Positions 24,754-32,923 of a DNA stretch of 64,000 nucleotides are shown in pieces (the stretch's first letter is position 1; every line of letters starts with the position of its first letter). The notes under the pieces are model-generated. The model had not been told where the DNA came from, did not search any database, and saw only the letters and a list, made by a program, of their open reading frames with translations. This DNA is from Rhodococcus sp. 06-235-1A (GTDB lineage Bacteria > Actinomycetota > Actinomycetes > Mycobacteriales > Mycobacteriaceae), in assembly GCF_002258785.1 (NCBI RefSeq), contig NZ_NOYI01000020.1:62001-126000 (forward strand), given 5' to 3'. The position numbers and the translations under genes are program-made.

Positions 24754-26112
24754 ATGACCGAAGTTCTCGGTGTCTCGGTGGGAGCCAGTGCGGTGCGCAT
24801 GGCTCGACCAGACGTGCGCCCTCAGAATTCCGGTCGCCTGGGCTTTCATCACGACACCGTCGACGCCTACTGGGATCGCGCCGAGGAGTTGGCCGCCGAG
24901 TCGATCGGAGTGGTGCTGTCGCAACCGGGTGACAGTGGTCCGGTGCAGGCAACGGGCGTCGCGTACCGGGATCAGCAGCAGTTCGGCGAAATACAACAGG
25001 CCATGGCGAGCCAGCGGCTCTACAACTACCGATTGGTGCCCGAGGCGCGAGCCGCGTTGCAGTATCTCGAGGCATCGGGCGAGCTCGGACACTTCGGCAC
25101 CATCGGGCTCTACGACCTCGGCAGCTCCGGTTTGACGATCAGCGTCATCGACCGCGGTACCGGTCAGGTACTCCTCGCCGAGCGCACCATCGACATCAGC
25201 GGTGACGACTTCGATCGACTCATCTCCGACAACCAGCTCGCCAAGCAGGGCGTGGACATTGCCGACAATCAGGAGCTCAGCGAGTTCACCGCGCGCTGCC
25301 GCGTGGCCAAGGAACAGCTCTCGACCAGCGGCGCGGTGTGCCTTCCCGGCGAGGGTGGCGTCATCCTCATCTCCCGCGAATCGTTCGAGTCGTTGGTGAC
25401 CGTTCCGATCGAGTATTCGGCCCGACTGGTGCGCGACGTCATCGGACGATCACCGAAACATGTCGACGCCCTCGTTCTCATCGGTGGTGGAGCACGCATT
25501 CCCCTGGTGGAGTCGATTCTCGGAGCGTGGATCGGCCTTCCGATCATCACTCCGGCAGATCCGGAATCGGTGGCTGCCCGCGGTGCGGCACTGCTGGCGA
25601 CTCCAGTGGCCGACGCGCCGCGGCGGCCCAGTTCGCAACCAGGCGTCCGGACGTCGCCGTCCGAGCCCGCGTCGTTGACCGGAGCCCCGGATTGGTTGAG
25701 CCCCGAACCCACGGGAGACAAGCCGGCCGACTCGAAGCGCAAGGTCCGCGGCGCGGTACTCGTCGCGGGCGGTCTCGTTGCGGTCGCTGCCCTCGGGTTG
25801 TCTCTCGGCTACGGCGGCGGCTCTACCAATCCCACGAGCGCGCCGGCAGAAACGACTGCTCCGATCACGGCGGAGCCCACGACCCCGAGAACGACGGTGC
25901 CGCCCACCAGTGCGCCGCCGACCACCACCGTGCCGCCGACCACCGAGGCCGCGCAGGCTCCGGCACGCACGTACTCCGAGCCGGAGTACGACCCGCCTGC
26001 TGCCCCTGCGCCCGCTCCTGCCCCGGCCCCGCTGATTCCCGGTCTCCCACAGATCCAGTTGCCGCAGATCCAGTTGCCGCCGCCACCGGTCATCGAGTTG
26101 CCGCGCTTCTAG
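24754..26112 (+). CDS. Membrane-anchored Hsp70-like ATPase, paralogue 1
   Basis: A 452-residue protein. Residues about 1-290 look like the Hsp70/actin-type nucleotide-binding domain: phosphate-1 like VLGVSVGASAVRMA, phosphate-2 IGLYDLGSSGLTISVID (DnaK YDLGGGTFDVS), the CRVAKEQLS helix and the adenosine motif ALVLIGGGARIPLVESIL. No substrate-binding domain follows; instead there is one membrane helix (about 332-353) and a Pro/Thr/Ala-rich external tail ending IPGLPQIQLP type repeats. The ATPase is therefore cytosolic and the tail outside. Two paralogues lie at 45341 and 46992. Function unknown; distant relatives may be the Pro-rich mycobacterial proteins Rv0312/Rv2264c (recalled, unchecked). 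Confidence 0.8.
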   Translation: MTEVLGVSVGASAVRMARPDVRPQNSGRLGFHHDTVDAYWDRAEELAAESIGVVLSQPGDSGPVQATGVAYRDQQQFGEIQQAMASQRLYNYRLVPEARAALQYLEASGELGHFGTIGLYDLGSSGLTISVIDRGTGQVLLAERTIDISGDDFDRLISDNQLAKQGVDIADNQELSEFTARCRVAKEQLSTSGAVCLPGEGGVILISRESFESLVTVPIEYSARLVRDVIGRSPKHVDALVLIGGGARIPLVESILGAWIGLPIITPADPESVAARGAALLATPVADAPRRPSSQPGVRTSPSEPASLTGAPDWLSPEPTGDKPADSKRKVRGAVLVAGGLVAVAALGLSLGYGGGSTNPTSAPAETTAPITAEPTTPRTTVPPTSAPPTTTVPPTTEAAQAPARTYSEPEYDPPAAPAPAPAPAPLIPGLPQIQLPQIQLPPPPVIELPRF

Positions 26113-26133
26113 CGGCTTGCGCGTCGGCTCGGC

Positions 26134-27072
26134 TCAGGGCAGTTGCAACTCGGCGAGAACGGCCAGGTGATCGCTCTTCGGAATCGCCAACGGCCGGACC
26201 GACCGGGCGCGAACATCGTCGCTCGTCACCACGTGATCCAACCGCGCCAGCGGACGATCAGACGGGAACGTACGAAACAGGCCAGCGCCTGCCGCGTCGG
26301 CGGCGTCGGAGAACGGGGACGACGCCAGCGTGCGGAACTGCCGGTGATCGTTGGTGGCGTTGAAATCGCCCGCCACGACCACGGTGCCCCGGTAGGTCTC
26401 CATGATCGACCGCATTCTGGCCAGATCGGCATCCCATTCGACCGTGTGCCTGCGGGTGGCCGGCGACATCGCATGGAACGAGACGAGGGTCAGATCCTGC
26501 CCGTCGACGTTGGTTCGTGCTTGGACCGGTACGAACCCGAAATTGTCGAGACGGGTGCCCTCGGTCAGTGGGGTGCGACTCCACAGGCCCGTGCCGTCGG
26601 CTATCGGCAGCGCAGCGGTGAAAGAGAACGGAAGCAGCCCGTCGATGCCGGCCGCCCGAAGGTCGACGACCTCGTCGGGTGTCAGCTCCTGGACGGCGAG
26701 GATGTCGACATCGTTGTCGCGGACAGCATTCACGATGGCTGCTGCATCGGCGTCGCCGTGCGCGACGTTGACGGTCAGCACGGACAGCTCGGGTCCGGAG
26801 TTGTCGGGGCCGTCGGGCAGGAACATCGGCACCTGCACGCCGACGACCGTGAGTGTGATCAGGAGAGCAACGGCCGACCCGATGCGTGAGCGAGCAGCGG
26901 CGAACAGAATCAGGGCGGCGAGCGAGGCGGCGCCGATGTACGGAGCTGCGACAACCAGCGCCACCAAAGTGATGTTTGTCACACCTATCTGCCGTACGGC
27001 GAACATTCCGAGGGTGGCGGCGATCAGTACCCAGCCGACGACCAGCGCTGCGCTGATTGCAAAACGGCGCAT
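26134..27072 (-). CDS. Membrane-anchored endonuclease/exonuclease/phosphatase-family protein
   Basis: A 312-residue protein starting at ATG 27072 behind a strong AGGAGGT. Three N-terminal helices span about residues 1-85, then an EEP (DNase I-like) domain: LTVNVAHGDADA, the metal Glu in VQELTPDEV, GDFNATNDH and the C-terminal catalytic SDHLAVLAEL. Because the domain follows membrane helices it is probably extracytoplasmic and may act as a phosphodiesterase on lipids or nucleic acids (family inference). It converges on the Hsp70-like gene and is divergent from a small zinc-binding protein gene. Confidence 0.88.
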   Translation of the reverse strand: MRRFAISAALVVGWVLIAATLGMFAVRQIGVTNITLVALVVAAPYIGAASLAALILFAAARSRIGSAVALLITLTVVGVQVPMFLPDGPDNSGPELSVLTVNVAHGDADAAAIVNAVRDNDVDILAVQELTPDEVVDLRAAGIDGLLPFSFTAALPIADGTGLWSRTPLTEGTRLDNFGFVPVQARTNVDGQDLTLVSFHAMSPATRRHTVEWDADLARMRSIMETYRGTVVVAGDFNATNDHRQFRTLASSPFSDAADAAGAGLFRTFPSDRPLARLDHVVTSDDVRARSVRPLAIPKSDHLAVLAELQLP

Positions 27073-27129
27073 CGCCGCGGTACCTCCTGTTGCGTGCCCG
27101 AGTTGAGCATGGATGTGACAAGTGTTGTC

Positions 27130-27144
27130 TACACTCGGCATGTG
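27130..27144 (+). promoter_or_regulatory. -10 element and leaderless start of the small Cys-rich gene
   Basis: TACACT (27130-27135) is followed after 6 nt by an in-frame GTG (27142). This placement supports the short leaderless form of the gene. Confidence 0.45.
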
Positions 27145-27288
27145 CCCAGCTCAGAGCCGATATGCAAGTGCCGTCACGAACAAGCTGCGCACCGACATTA
27201 CCGGCGCGGAACCGACTGTTCGCTGTGTGACTGCCCCCGTTTTCGGGGCCCGATACCGCTGTTGTCGAAATGGTGGCCGAGAAGATAG
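27142..27288 (+). CDS. Small zinc-binding-type protein (CxC...CxxCxC)
   Basis: A 48-residue protein with metal-ligand spacing CKCRHEQAAHRHYR...DCSLCDCPRFRG: several Cys and His that could hold one or two zinc ions. Small actinobacterial proteins of this pattern are widespread and uncharacterised. GTG 27142 is favoured by the leaderless geometry; ATG 27109 or an earlier start would add residues without the conserved pattern. Confidence 0.6.
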   Translation: MPSSEPICKCRHEQAAHRHYRRGTDCSLCDCPRFRGPIPLLSKWWPRR

Positions 27289-27301
27289 TTCGTCCGTGTA
27301 A

Positions 27302-27338
27302 AACAATCTTACCGCTCGATCTGGTGCGAAGAACAAAC
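27302..27338 (+). promoter_or_regulatory. AAACAAT-containing stretch before the DUF1839 gene
   Basis: AAACAAT (27302-27308) and ACAAAC about 25 bp further lie in the 140-bp AT-rich gap before 27430. The same half-site forms inverted repeats at 32871-32897 and 45197-45219, i.e. at the other two promoters of the cluster. No clear -35/-10 pair is assigned. Confidence 0.25.
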
Positions 27339-27429
27339 CCGATCGTTAGGATTAGGGGTCTGGATACACGCAATACGGACAAATGCGGCTCGGGGACCGT
27401 CCGACATTCGATCCGGTAGGAGAGGCTTC

Positions 27430-28434
27430 ATGTCGAACGATGCAGTGCTGGACAGGCTCGGAGCCGGCTTGCGAGTCCTCGAACTCGATCCCATCAGTTA
27501 TCGACCGCACTCGATTCACAACCACGATCGCATCTGGACCGAAACCAACTGTTATGTCGATCTGTGGATCGAAGTGCTGCATTCCTTCGGCGCAGACCCC
27601 ACTCCCGCGCTCGCGTTCGTGCTGAGTGCAGGGTGCGACGGACGGCAGTGGGACTTCGTGAAGATCATGCCCGAGGATCTGCGCACCCTGTACGGAATCG
27701 GCGTTGCCGAGATGAACGTATGGCGGCCGGTGCTCGAGCACGTCGTCGAAGGCCTGGACGACGGCATTCACGTCACAGTCGAAGTGGACGGTTTCTGGCT
27801 GCCCGATACTGCCGGAACCAGCTACCGAAATCAGCACACCAAGACCACCATCGTGCCGAACCTCGTCAACCGCGACGACAAGGTGATGGGGTACTTCCAC
27901 AATCGAGGCTACTTCGAACTCACCGGGGCCGACTTCGACGGGATCTTCAACCTCGCTCCCGAACCGCACGCCGAGGTGCTGTTGCCCTACGTCGAGCAGA
28001 TCCGTGTGGATTCCGCGGTACTCGAGGCGGGTTTCGGTGACCGAGACCTCGACGTCGCTCGCGCACATCTGGCTCGTCGAGCACCTGGAAATCCGGTCGA
28101 TACTCTTGCCCGACGCATCGTCGCCGACATTCCACTCGTACAGACTGCCGGTCCCGACGCGTTTCACCTGTGGTCGTTCGGTCTGCTCCGTCAGTTCGGA
28201 GCCACCGCAGAACTTGCTGCCAATTACGTGGAATACCTCGAGCGTCGCGGTGTGGCGGGTGCCGCCGCCGCTGCGCCCCACTTCCTCGACGCTGCGTCCG
28301 GTGCCAAAGCCGTCCAATTCCGGATGGCGCGTGCCGCACGCGGCCGGCACGTGGTGCTCGACGAACCACTCGTCGAGATGAGCAAGAACTGGATGGCAGC
28401 CATGGATCTCGTGGCAGGTGCCTTGGCCGCGTGA
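27430..28434 (+). CDS. DUF1839 family protein, possible acyltransferase
   Basis: A 334-residue DUF1839 protein. Conserved-looking parts are TETNCYVDLWIEVLHSFG (Cys41 at a helix start), then VTVEVDGFWLPDTAGTSYRN and QHTKTTIVPNLVN (His136), and GYFHNRGYFELTG. Cys at the head of a helix followed by a D-x-x-x-L-P strand and a His resembles papain-fold transferases of the BtrH type that take acyl groups from carrier proteins; this is my inference, since DUF1839 has no established function. As I recall, DUF1839 genes often neighbour amino acid:ACP ligase genes. It ends in a GTGA overlap with the GH2 gene and lies at the left end of the cluster. Confidence 0.8.
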   Translation: MSNDAVLDRLGAGLRVLELDPISYRPHSIHNHDRIWTETNCYVDLWIEVLHSFGADPTPALAFVLSAGCDGRQWDFVKIMPEDLRTLYGIGVAEMNVWRPVLEHVVEGLDDGIHVTVEVDGFWLPDTAGTSYRNQHTKTTIVPNLVNRDDKVMGYFHNRGYFELTGADFDGIFNLAPEPHAEVLLPYVEQIRVDSAVLEAGFGDRDLDVARAHLARRAPGNPVDTLARRIVADIPLVQTAGPDAFHLWSFGLLRQFGATAELAANYVEYLERRGVAGAAAAAPHFLDAASGAKAVQFRMARAARGRHVVLDEPLVEMSKNWMAAMDLVAGALAA

Positions 28435-30866
28435 TCGATCTGCTCGACGGCGTTCGGTGGCGGTTGGCTCGAACCGACGCCGGTTCCGTTCTCGACCCCG
28501 GTGACCTACGAGAAGATCTCGACTGGATCGACGCGGCGGTACCGGGCACCGTGGCGACCGCGCTCGGAGACTCGCTCGCAGTGAATCCGGACGATCACGA
28601 CTGGTGGTTCGTCGCCGACGTCGACACCGGTGATCACCGCCGGACACGAGTGAGATTCGGGGGCATAGCAACCCGCGCCCAGATCTGGATCGATGGCCTC
28701 CATCGCAGAACTGTGACGTCGATGTTCGTTCCCGAGACTCTCGATCTGACGGACTGTGGTGACTCCGTCACCATCGCCGTCCACATCGAATCGCTGACCG
28801 CACATCTGAAGTCTCGACGACCCCGCGGACGTTGGCGGTCGTCGATGATCGCTGCGCAGGGTCTGCGGCACGAGCGCACGACGATGCTGGGCCGTGCCCC
28901 GGTGTACGGTCCGCTGCCGGTACCCGTCGGACCGTGGCGTGAGGTCTCGATGACAGCGATCCCCGACGTTCGTCGCAGCGAACTGTCCACGGTGGTGTCC
29001 GGTACCGATGGAATCGTGGTTCTGCGCGCCGAGCTGGATTCGCCGCGAGAAGCTCGAATCCTGATCAACGACAGCATGTCTTCGATTCACACTGTCGAAC
29101 TGGGTTCGGTCGAGCACATCGACCGGTCGGTGACGCTGCCCGACGTCGAACTCTGGTGGCCACACACGCACGGCACGCCGCGAACGTACCGGGTCTCGCT
29201 CGAGATCGACGGCATCGCTCACCCCCTGGGCGATGTCGGCTTCCGCACGGTGGAACTGGATCGCACGGCGGGCGGCGCGCAACTCGTGGTCAACGGCGAG
29301 AACATCTTCTGTCGCGGCGGCACCTGGACCCCTTTGGATCCGGTGCGGCTGTGGTCACCGGAGGCGGACCTGCGGGTCGCTCTCGAACAGCTCCGGTCGG
29401 CCGGCCTGAACATGGTGCGAGTGGTCGGCACCCTGGTGTACGAGCAACCCGAATTCTGGTCACTGTGCGCAGAACTGGGCATCATGGTGTGGCAGGACGT
29501 CATGTTCGGCACCGTCGACCCGCCCACCGACGAGGCGTTCACGGCATCGGTCGTACGCGAGCTGGGCGCGTTCGCCGACACCGTGACGGGCAACCCCGCT
29601 CTGATGGTCGTCAGTGGTGGAAGTGAGACGCAGCAGCAACCGACCATGTTGGGACTCGCTGCCGAAGATCAACGAATGGCGATGCTGGACAGTATCGTTC
29701 CCGAATTCTTGGCCGATCGCCTGTCGGCGGTCGCCTACGTGACGTCGAGCCCGTCCAGTGTGAAGGGTGAACTGCACACTCATGTGGGTGACGGTATCGC
29801 GCACTACTTCGGCGTCGGCGGATATCTCCGTCCGTTGTCCGATATCCGCACTGCCGGCGTGCGTTTCGCGGCAGAATGTCTGGCCTTCGCAGTGCCGCCG
29901 GAACGCGCATCGGTCGAGAAATTCTTCGGGTCCGCGGCTGTGGCCGGGCATCATCCGGATTGGAAAGCCGCCGTGCCGCGCGATCGCGGCTCGTCGTGGG
30001 ACTTCGAAGACGTACGAGATCACTACGTGCGCACGATCTTCGGCGTCGACCCGCACCTGATCCGCCGGGACGATCCCGAGCTGTACCTCGACTACGGTAG
30101 GGCTGCGATCGTCGAAGCGTTCACCGAAGCGTTCGGCCACTGGCGTCGCGGATCCTCGGGGTGCTCCGGAGCGCTGGTGCTGACGCTACGAGACACCGTG
30201 CCCGGGGCGGGCTGGGGCATCGTCGACACCGCAGGCATGCCCAAGGCACCCTTCTACGCGTTGGCGCGGGCAAGTGCCCCGGTGGCACTGCTGTTGTCCG
30301 ACAACGGACTCGACGGCTACTCGGTGGAGCTGGTCAACGACGGGCCTGCGCGTTCGGGCACCGTTAGAGCGGTACTGCACGCCTCGAGGGGCAGTCACGA
30401 GTTCGAGCGGACGGTGAGCGTCGACGCGAATGCGTCGATCGAACTGACCGTGGATTCCATCGTCGGCACGTTCACGGATGTCAATCATACCTATCGCTTC
30501 GGCCGGCGAACCTACTCGGCCGTCACCGTTCTCTTCCTCGACGACAGTGGCGTGGAGGTGACGCGAACTACTTCGCTCGTCGGCGTCCAGAGCCGTCAGA
30601 ACACCGTGGGCCTGGAAGCCGAGGTCTCCGAATCGGATTCCGGGACTTGGGTATTGACGGTTCGCTCCGAGTGGGCAGCGCAGTACGTCTGCGTCGATAT
30701 CGACGGGTTCGAGGTGTCGGACTCGTGGTTCCACCTGGCGCCCGACGAACCCCGCACAGTGACCCTACGCAGTCGTGGCGCGAGTGCGCCGCGTGGACAT
30801 GTGCGCGCGCTGAACTCCGTGGAGCGGGCCACGGTGGCGCCGAAGGTCGTGAACAGAACTTCGTAG
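28431..30866 (+). CDS. Glycoside hydrolase family 2-like (beta-mannosidase type)
   Basis: An 811-residue protein with GH2 order: N-terminal sugar-binding domain (residues about 1-170), Ig-like domain, TIM barrel (about 280-560) and C-terminal beta domains. NGENIFCRGGTWTPLD and LCAELGIMVWQDVMFG match the mannosidase pattern. The acid/base Glu399 is in SGGSET, where the usual Asn before Glu is Ser, and the presumed nucleophile Glu482 is in FAAECLAF. No signal peptide is seen, so it is cytosolic or exported otherwise. GTG 28431 overlaps the DUF1839 stop. It may trim a glycan intermediate; the sugar is unknown. Its stop codon lies inside a repeat found again at 50757. Confidence 0.82.
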   Translation: MIDLLDGVRWRLARTDAGSVLDPGDLREDLDWIDAAVPGTVATALGDSLAVNPDDHDWWFVADVDTGDHRRTRVRFGGIATRAQIWIDGLHRRTVTSMFVPETLDLTDCGDSVTIAVHIESLTAHLKSRRPRGRWRSSMIAAQGLRHERTTMLGRAPVYGPLPVPVGPWREVSMTAIPDVRRSELSTVVSGTDGIVVLRAELDSPREARILINDSMSSIHTVELGSVEHIDRSVTLPDVELWWPHTHGTPRTYRVSLEIDGIAHPLGDVGFRTVELDRTAGGAQLVVNGENIFCRGGTWTPLDPVRLWSPEADLRVALEQLRSAGLNMVRVVGTLVYEQPEFWSLCAELGIMVWQDVMFGTVDPPTDEAFTASVVRELGAFADTVTGNPALMVVSGGSETQQQPTMLGLAAEDQRMAMLDSIVPEFLADRLSAVAYVTSSPSSVKGELHTHVGDGIAHYFGVGGYLRPLSDIRTAGVRFAAECLAFAVPPERASVEKFFGSAAVAGHHPDWKAAVPRDRGSSWDFEDVRDHYVRTIFGVDPHLIRRDDPELYLDYGRAAIVEAFTEAFGHWRRGSSGCSGALVLTLRDTVPGAGWGIVDTAGMPKAPFYALARASAPVALLLSDNGLDGYSVELVNDGPARSGTVRAVLHASRGSHEFERTVSVDANASIELTVDSIVGTFTDVNHTYRFGRRTYSAVTVLFLDDSGVEVTRTTSLVGVQSRQNTVGLEAEVSESDSGTWVLTVRSEWAAQYVCVDIDGFEVSDSWFHLAPDEPRTVTLRSRGASAPRGHVRALNSVERATVAPKVVNRTS

Positions 30867-30892
30867 TGGACTACGAATTCTTGTGCACGTGC
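30855..30892. repeat. Palindromic repeat, copy 1 (also at 50757)
   Basis: A 38-bp element with the palindrome TTCGTAGT-GG-ACTACGAA followed by TTGTGCACGTGC. A near-identical inverted copy lies at 50757-50794. Here it covers the GH2 stop and separates two convergent genes, so it may act as a terminator or REP-like element. Confidence 0.65.
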
Positions 30893-30894
30893 CG

Positions 30895-31857
30895 CTATCG
30901 GCTCGTGCTGAATTTTCCTCGGGCATAGCCGATTCCGGCGGCGCCGACGCTTGCCACCACGGCCATCGCACCCCATGCGCGGGCAGGATTACCGCGCGCT
31001 GCGGCGCTGGTCTCCCGACCGACCGCGCGAGGCAGGATCTTGGCGGTGTACGCGCGCTCCGAGGACAGTGCGTCCTCGGCCCCGATCAAACGGGCGATGG
31101 CTGCCTTCGACACACCCTCGGCGTAGCTGCGAGTGATGAGGTAGCGCGGACGAGTGCGGTCCGCGCTGACCGTGTGATCGACGACGATGGAGGGATCGAA
31201 CACGATCTGGGCGTCGGGATGCGTCTGGCGGAGACGGATACACAGCTCCGTCTCTTCGCAACCGAGTGGGACTCGACCGATTCGGCCGATGCCCGAGACG
31301 AACCCCCCGAGTGCGACGACGGGCTCACGGCGAAAGGACATGTTCGCGCCCATGAGATTGCGGACCTGAGCGGTTTCCGTCGGCTGCCCGCGGTAGGTGC
31401 ACCCGACGACCCAATCGAGTTCGCCGGGTTCACCCACTACCTCGGCCGGTAAGAAGGCCGGACGCTTGTCCGGCCATACCGGGTATGCAGAGCCCCCAAC
31501 GGCGTACACGGCATCGTCCGAGTAATGGGACAGAATGGCTCCGAGCCATTCTGTGGTGCGTGGCGACGCGTCGTCGTCCAAGAAGACGACGATGTCACCG
31601 GTAGCGAGGTCCAACGAGGTGTTGCGCGCACCGGACAGGCCGCGGGCGTGGTTGTTCTCCACCACGTTCACGGTGTCGTGCAGCGGCGTGAACTCCTCGC
31701 GAGCGCGCTCGGCCAGCTGTGCGTTGTGATCGATGACGACGATCAATTCGTCGGCCGGCACGACCTGATCGAGGACGGCCCGCACGGCGGCCCGAAGTTC
31801 GGACCACCGAGCCAACGTGTACGCGCAGATGACAACCGAGGAAGTCGGCAGACTCAC
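30895..31857 (-). CDS. Family 2 glycosyltransferase with C-terminal membrane segment
   Basis: A 320-residue GT-A fold inverting transferase: SSVVICAYT start, LIVVIDHN, GLSGARNTSLDLATGDIVVFLDDDA with the DDD metal site, and GCEETELCIRLR as the catalytic ED-type region. A weak hydrophobic segment (AWGAMAVVASVGAAGIGYA) is at the C-terminus. GTG 31857 overlaps the stop of the upstream glycosyltransferase (GTGA). Donor and acceptor are unknown; rhamnosyl- or similar transferases share this layout. Confidence 0.88.
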   Translation of the reverse strand: MSLPTSSVVICAYTLARWSELRAAVRAVLDQVVPADELIVVIDHNAQLAERAREEFTPLHDTVNVVENNHARGLSGARNTSLDLATGDIVVFLDDDASPRTTEWLGAILSHYSDDAVYAVGGSAYPVWPDKRPAFLPAEVVGEPGELDWVVGCTYRGQPTETAQVRNLMGANMSFRREPVVALGGFVSGIGRIGRVPLGCEETELCIRLRQTHPDAQIVFDPSIVVDHTVSADRTRPRYLITRSYAEGVSKAAIARLIGAEDALSSERAYTAKILPRAVGRETSAAARGNPARAWGAMAVVASVGAAGIGYARGKFSTSR

Positions 31858-32705
31858 GCCGTTCTCTCGCGAAGTTCGAGAACCTCGTTGTACGACTCGA
31901 GCGCCTCGAACTCGAGGTCCATGTCGGTACGGGCGTCGATCGACTCACGCAGCGGACGGACGATGGACTTGCGCTTGATCTTGCGTGCACGCATGCGCTC
32001 GGTCATCAGTGTGCGCAGAACGCGGAAGCCGTCGGAGAAGGTGCGCAGGTTGCTCTGACCGTAGATGCGGGCCAGCTCGACGCTCGGCACTTCTTCGATG
32101 CGGACGGATGCCTCGGCGAAGCGGCAGTTGATGATGGTCTCGATCTCGAAGCCGTCGCCCCACAGCATCATGCCCTCGGCACCCGGCTGGTCGACGACGG
32201 GCAGGTCCAGCACCGGCACCAGGTCGCGCCAGAACGCGTTGTATCCGTAGCAGAGGTCGGAGAAGCGGGTTCCGAACAGTGTGTTGGCCACGAGGTGCAA
32301 TCCGCCGTTGCCTGCGCGACGCAGCGGCGTGATGTCGTGGCTGCCGCCACCCTCGCAGAATCGACTGCCCTTGGCGAAGTCGGCACCGGCGATCAGGGCG
32401 TCGACGAACCGCGGGATCTCGGCAGCGTCGGCCGAACCGTCGGCGTCGAACATCACGATGATGTCGCCGGTGGCCGCCTCGAAGCCGCAGGCGAGAGCAT
32501 TGCCCTTACCCTTGCGGGTCTGCTTGATGATGCGAATGTCTCCGCGGATCTCGCGGGCTGCATCGATGGTGCCGTCGACCGACCCGCCGTCGACGAGTAC
32601 GAGCTCGTAGTCGTGAGAAAGCAGGGGGAGGACATGGCGAAGGTTCGCGGCCTCGTTGAGCGTCGGGATGACGACACTGACGCGGGGATTCTGACGATTC
32701 AACAT
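31854..32705 (-). CDS. Family 2 glycosyltransferase (dolichol-phosphate-mannose-synthase-like)
   Basis: A 283-residue GT2: VSVVIPTLNEAANLRHVLP, LVLVDGGSVDGT, RKGKGNALACGFEAATGDIIVMFDADGS with the DAD metal site. The first half resembles polyprenyl-phosphate sugar transferases, so it may make a lipid-linked sugar donor for the membrane transferase at 32924 (inference). ATG 32705 gives a GGA site at correct distance; ATG 32711 is two codons earlier. It begins a two-gene transcript reading into 31857, with a long (about 130 nt) leader from the promoter at 32861. Confidence 0.87.
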   Translation of the reverse strand: MLNRQNPRVSVVIPTLNEAANLRHVLPLLSHDYELVLVDGGSVDGTIDAAREIRGDIRIIKQTRKGKGNALACGFEAATGDIIVMFDADGSADAAEIPRFVDALIAGADFAKGSRFCEGGGSHDITPLRRAGNGGLHLVANTLFGTRFSDLCYGYNAFWRDLVPVLDLPVVDQPGAEGMMLWGDGFEIETIINCRFAEASVRIEEVPSVELARIYGQSNLRTFSDGFRVLRTLMTERMRARKIKRKSIVRPLRESIDARTDMDLEFEALESYNEVLELRERTA

Positions 32706-32838
32706 ATCCATTCCACATGGGTCGAGTGCGATGGGCAGATGTCTCCGAACTCCGTGAAACGACCCCCGCCGCATCCACAGATCAGCTTCCGAACGTCCGT
32801 TGTTGACGGTAAGAACCTGTTTCCATTGACTGATAGCA

Positions 32839-32897
32839 AGCTTAAAAGATGCTAGGAGTTTGTCAAGCTGCAAACAAACCAACTGGAAGATTGTTTG
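32839..32897 (-). promoter_or_regulatory. Promoter of the two-glycosyltransferase unit with an inverted repeat upstream
   Basis: On the minus strand a perfect -35 TTGACA (32866-32861) and a -10-like TAAGCT (32844-32839) are separated by 16 bp. Directly upstream lies CAAACAA-N13-TTGTTTG (32871-32897). The whole region is AT-rich against a GC-rich background and is the only sizeable gap (218 bp) in the minus-strand run of the cluster. Confidence 0.5.
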
Positions 32898-32923
32898 GAG
32901 ACGTGGGTCATAGTTTGGATTTT

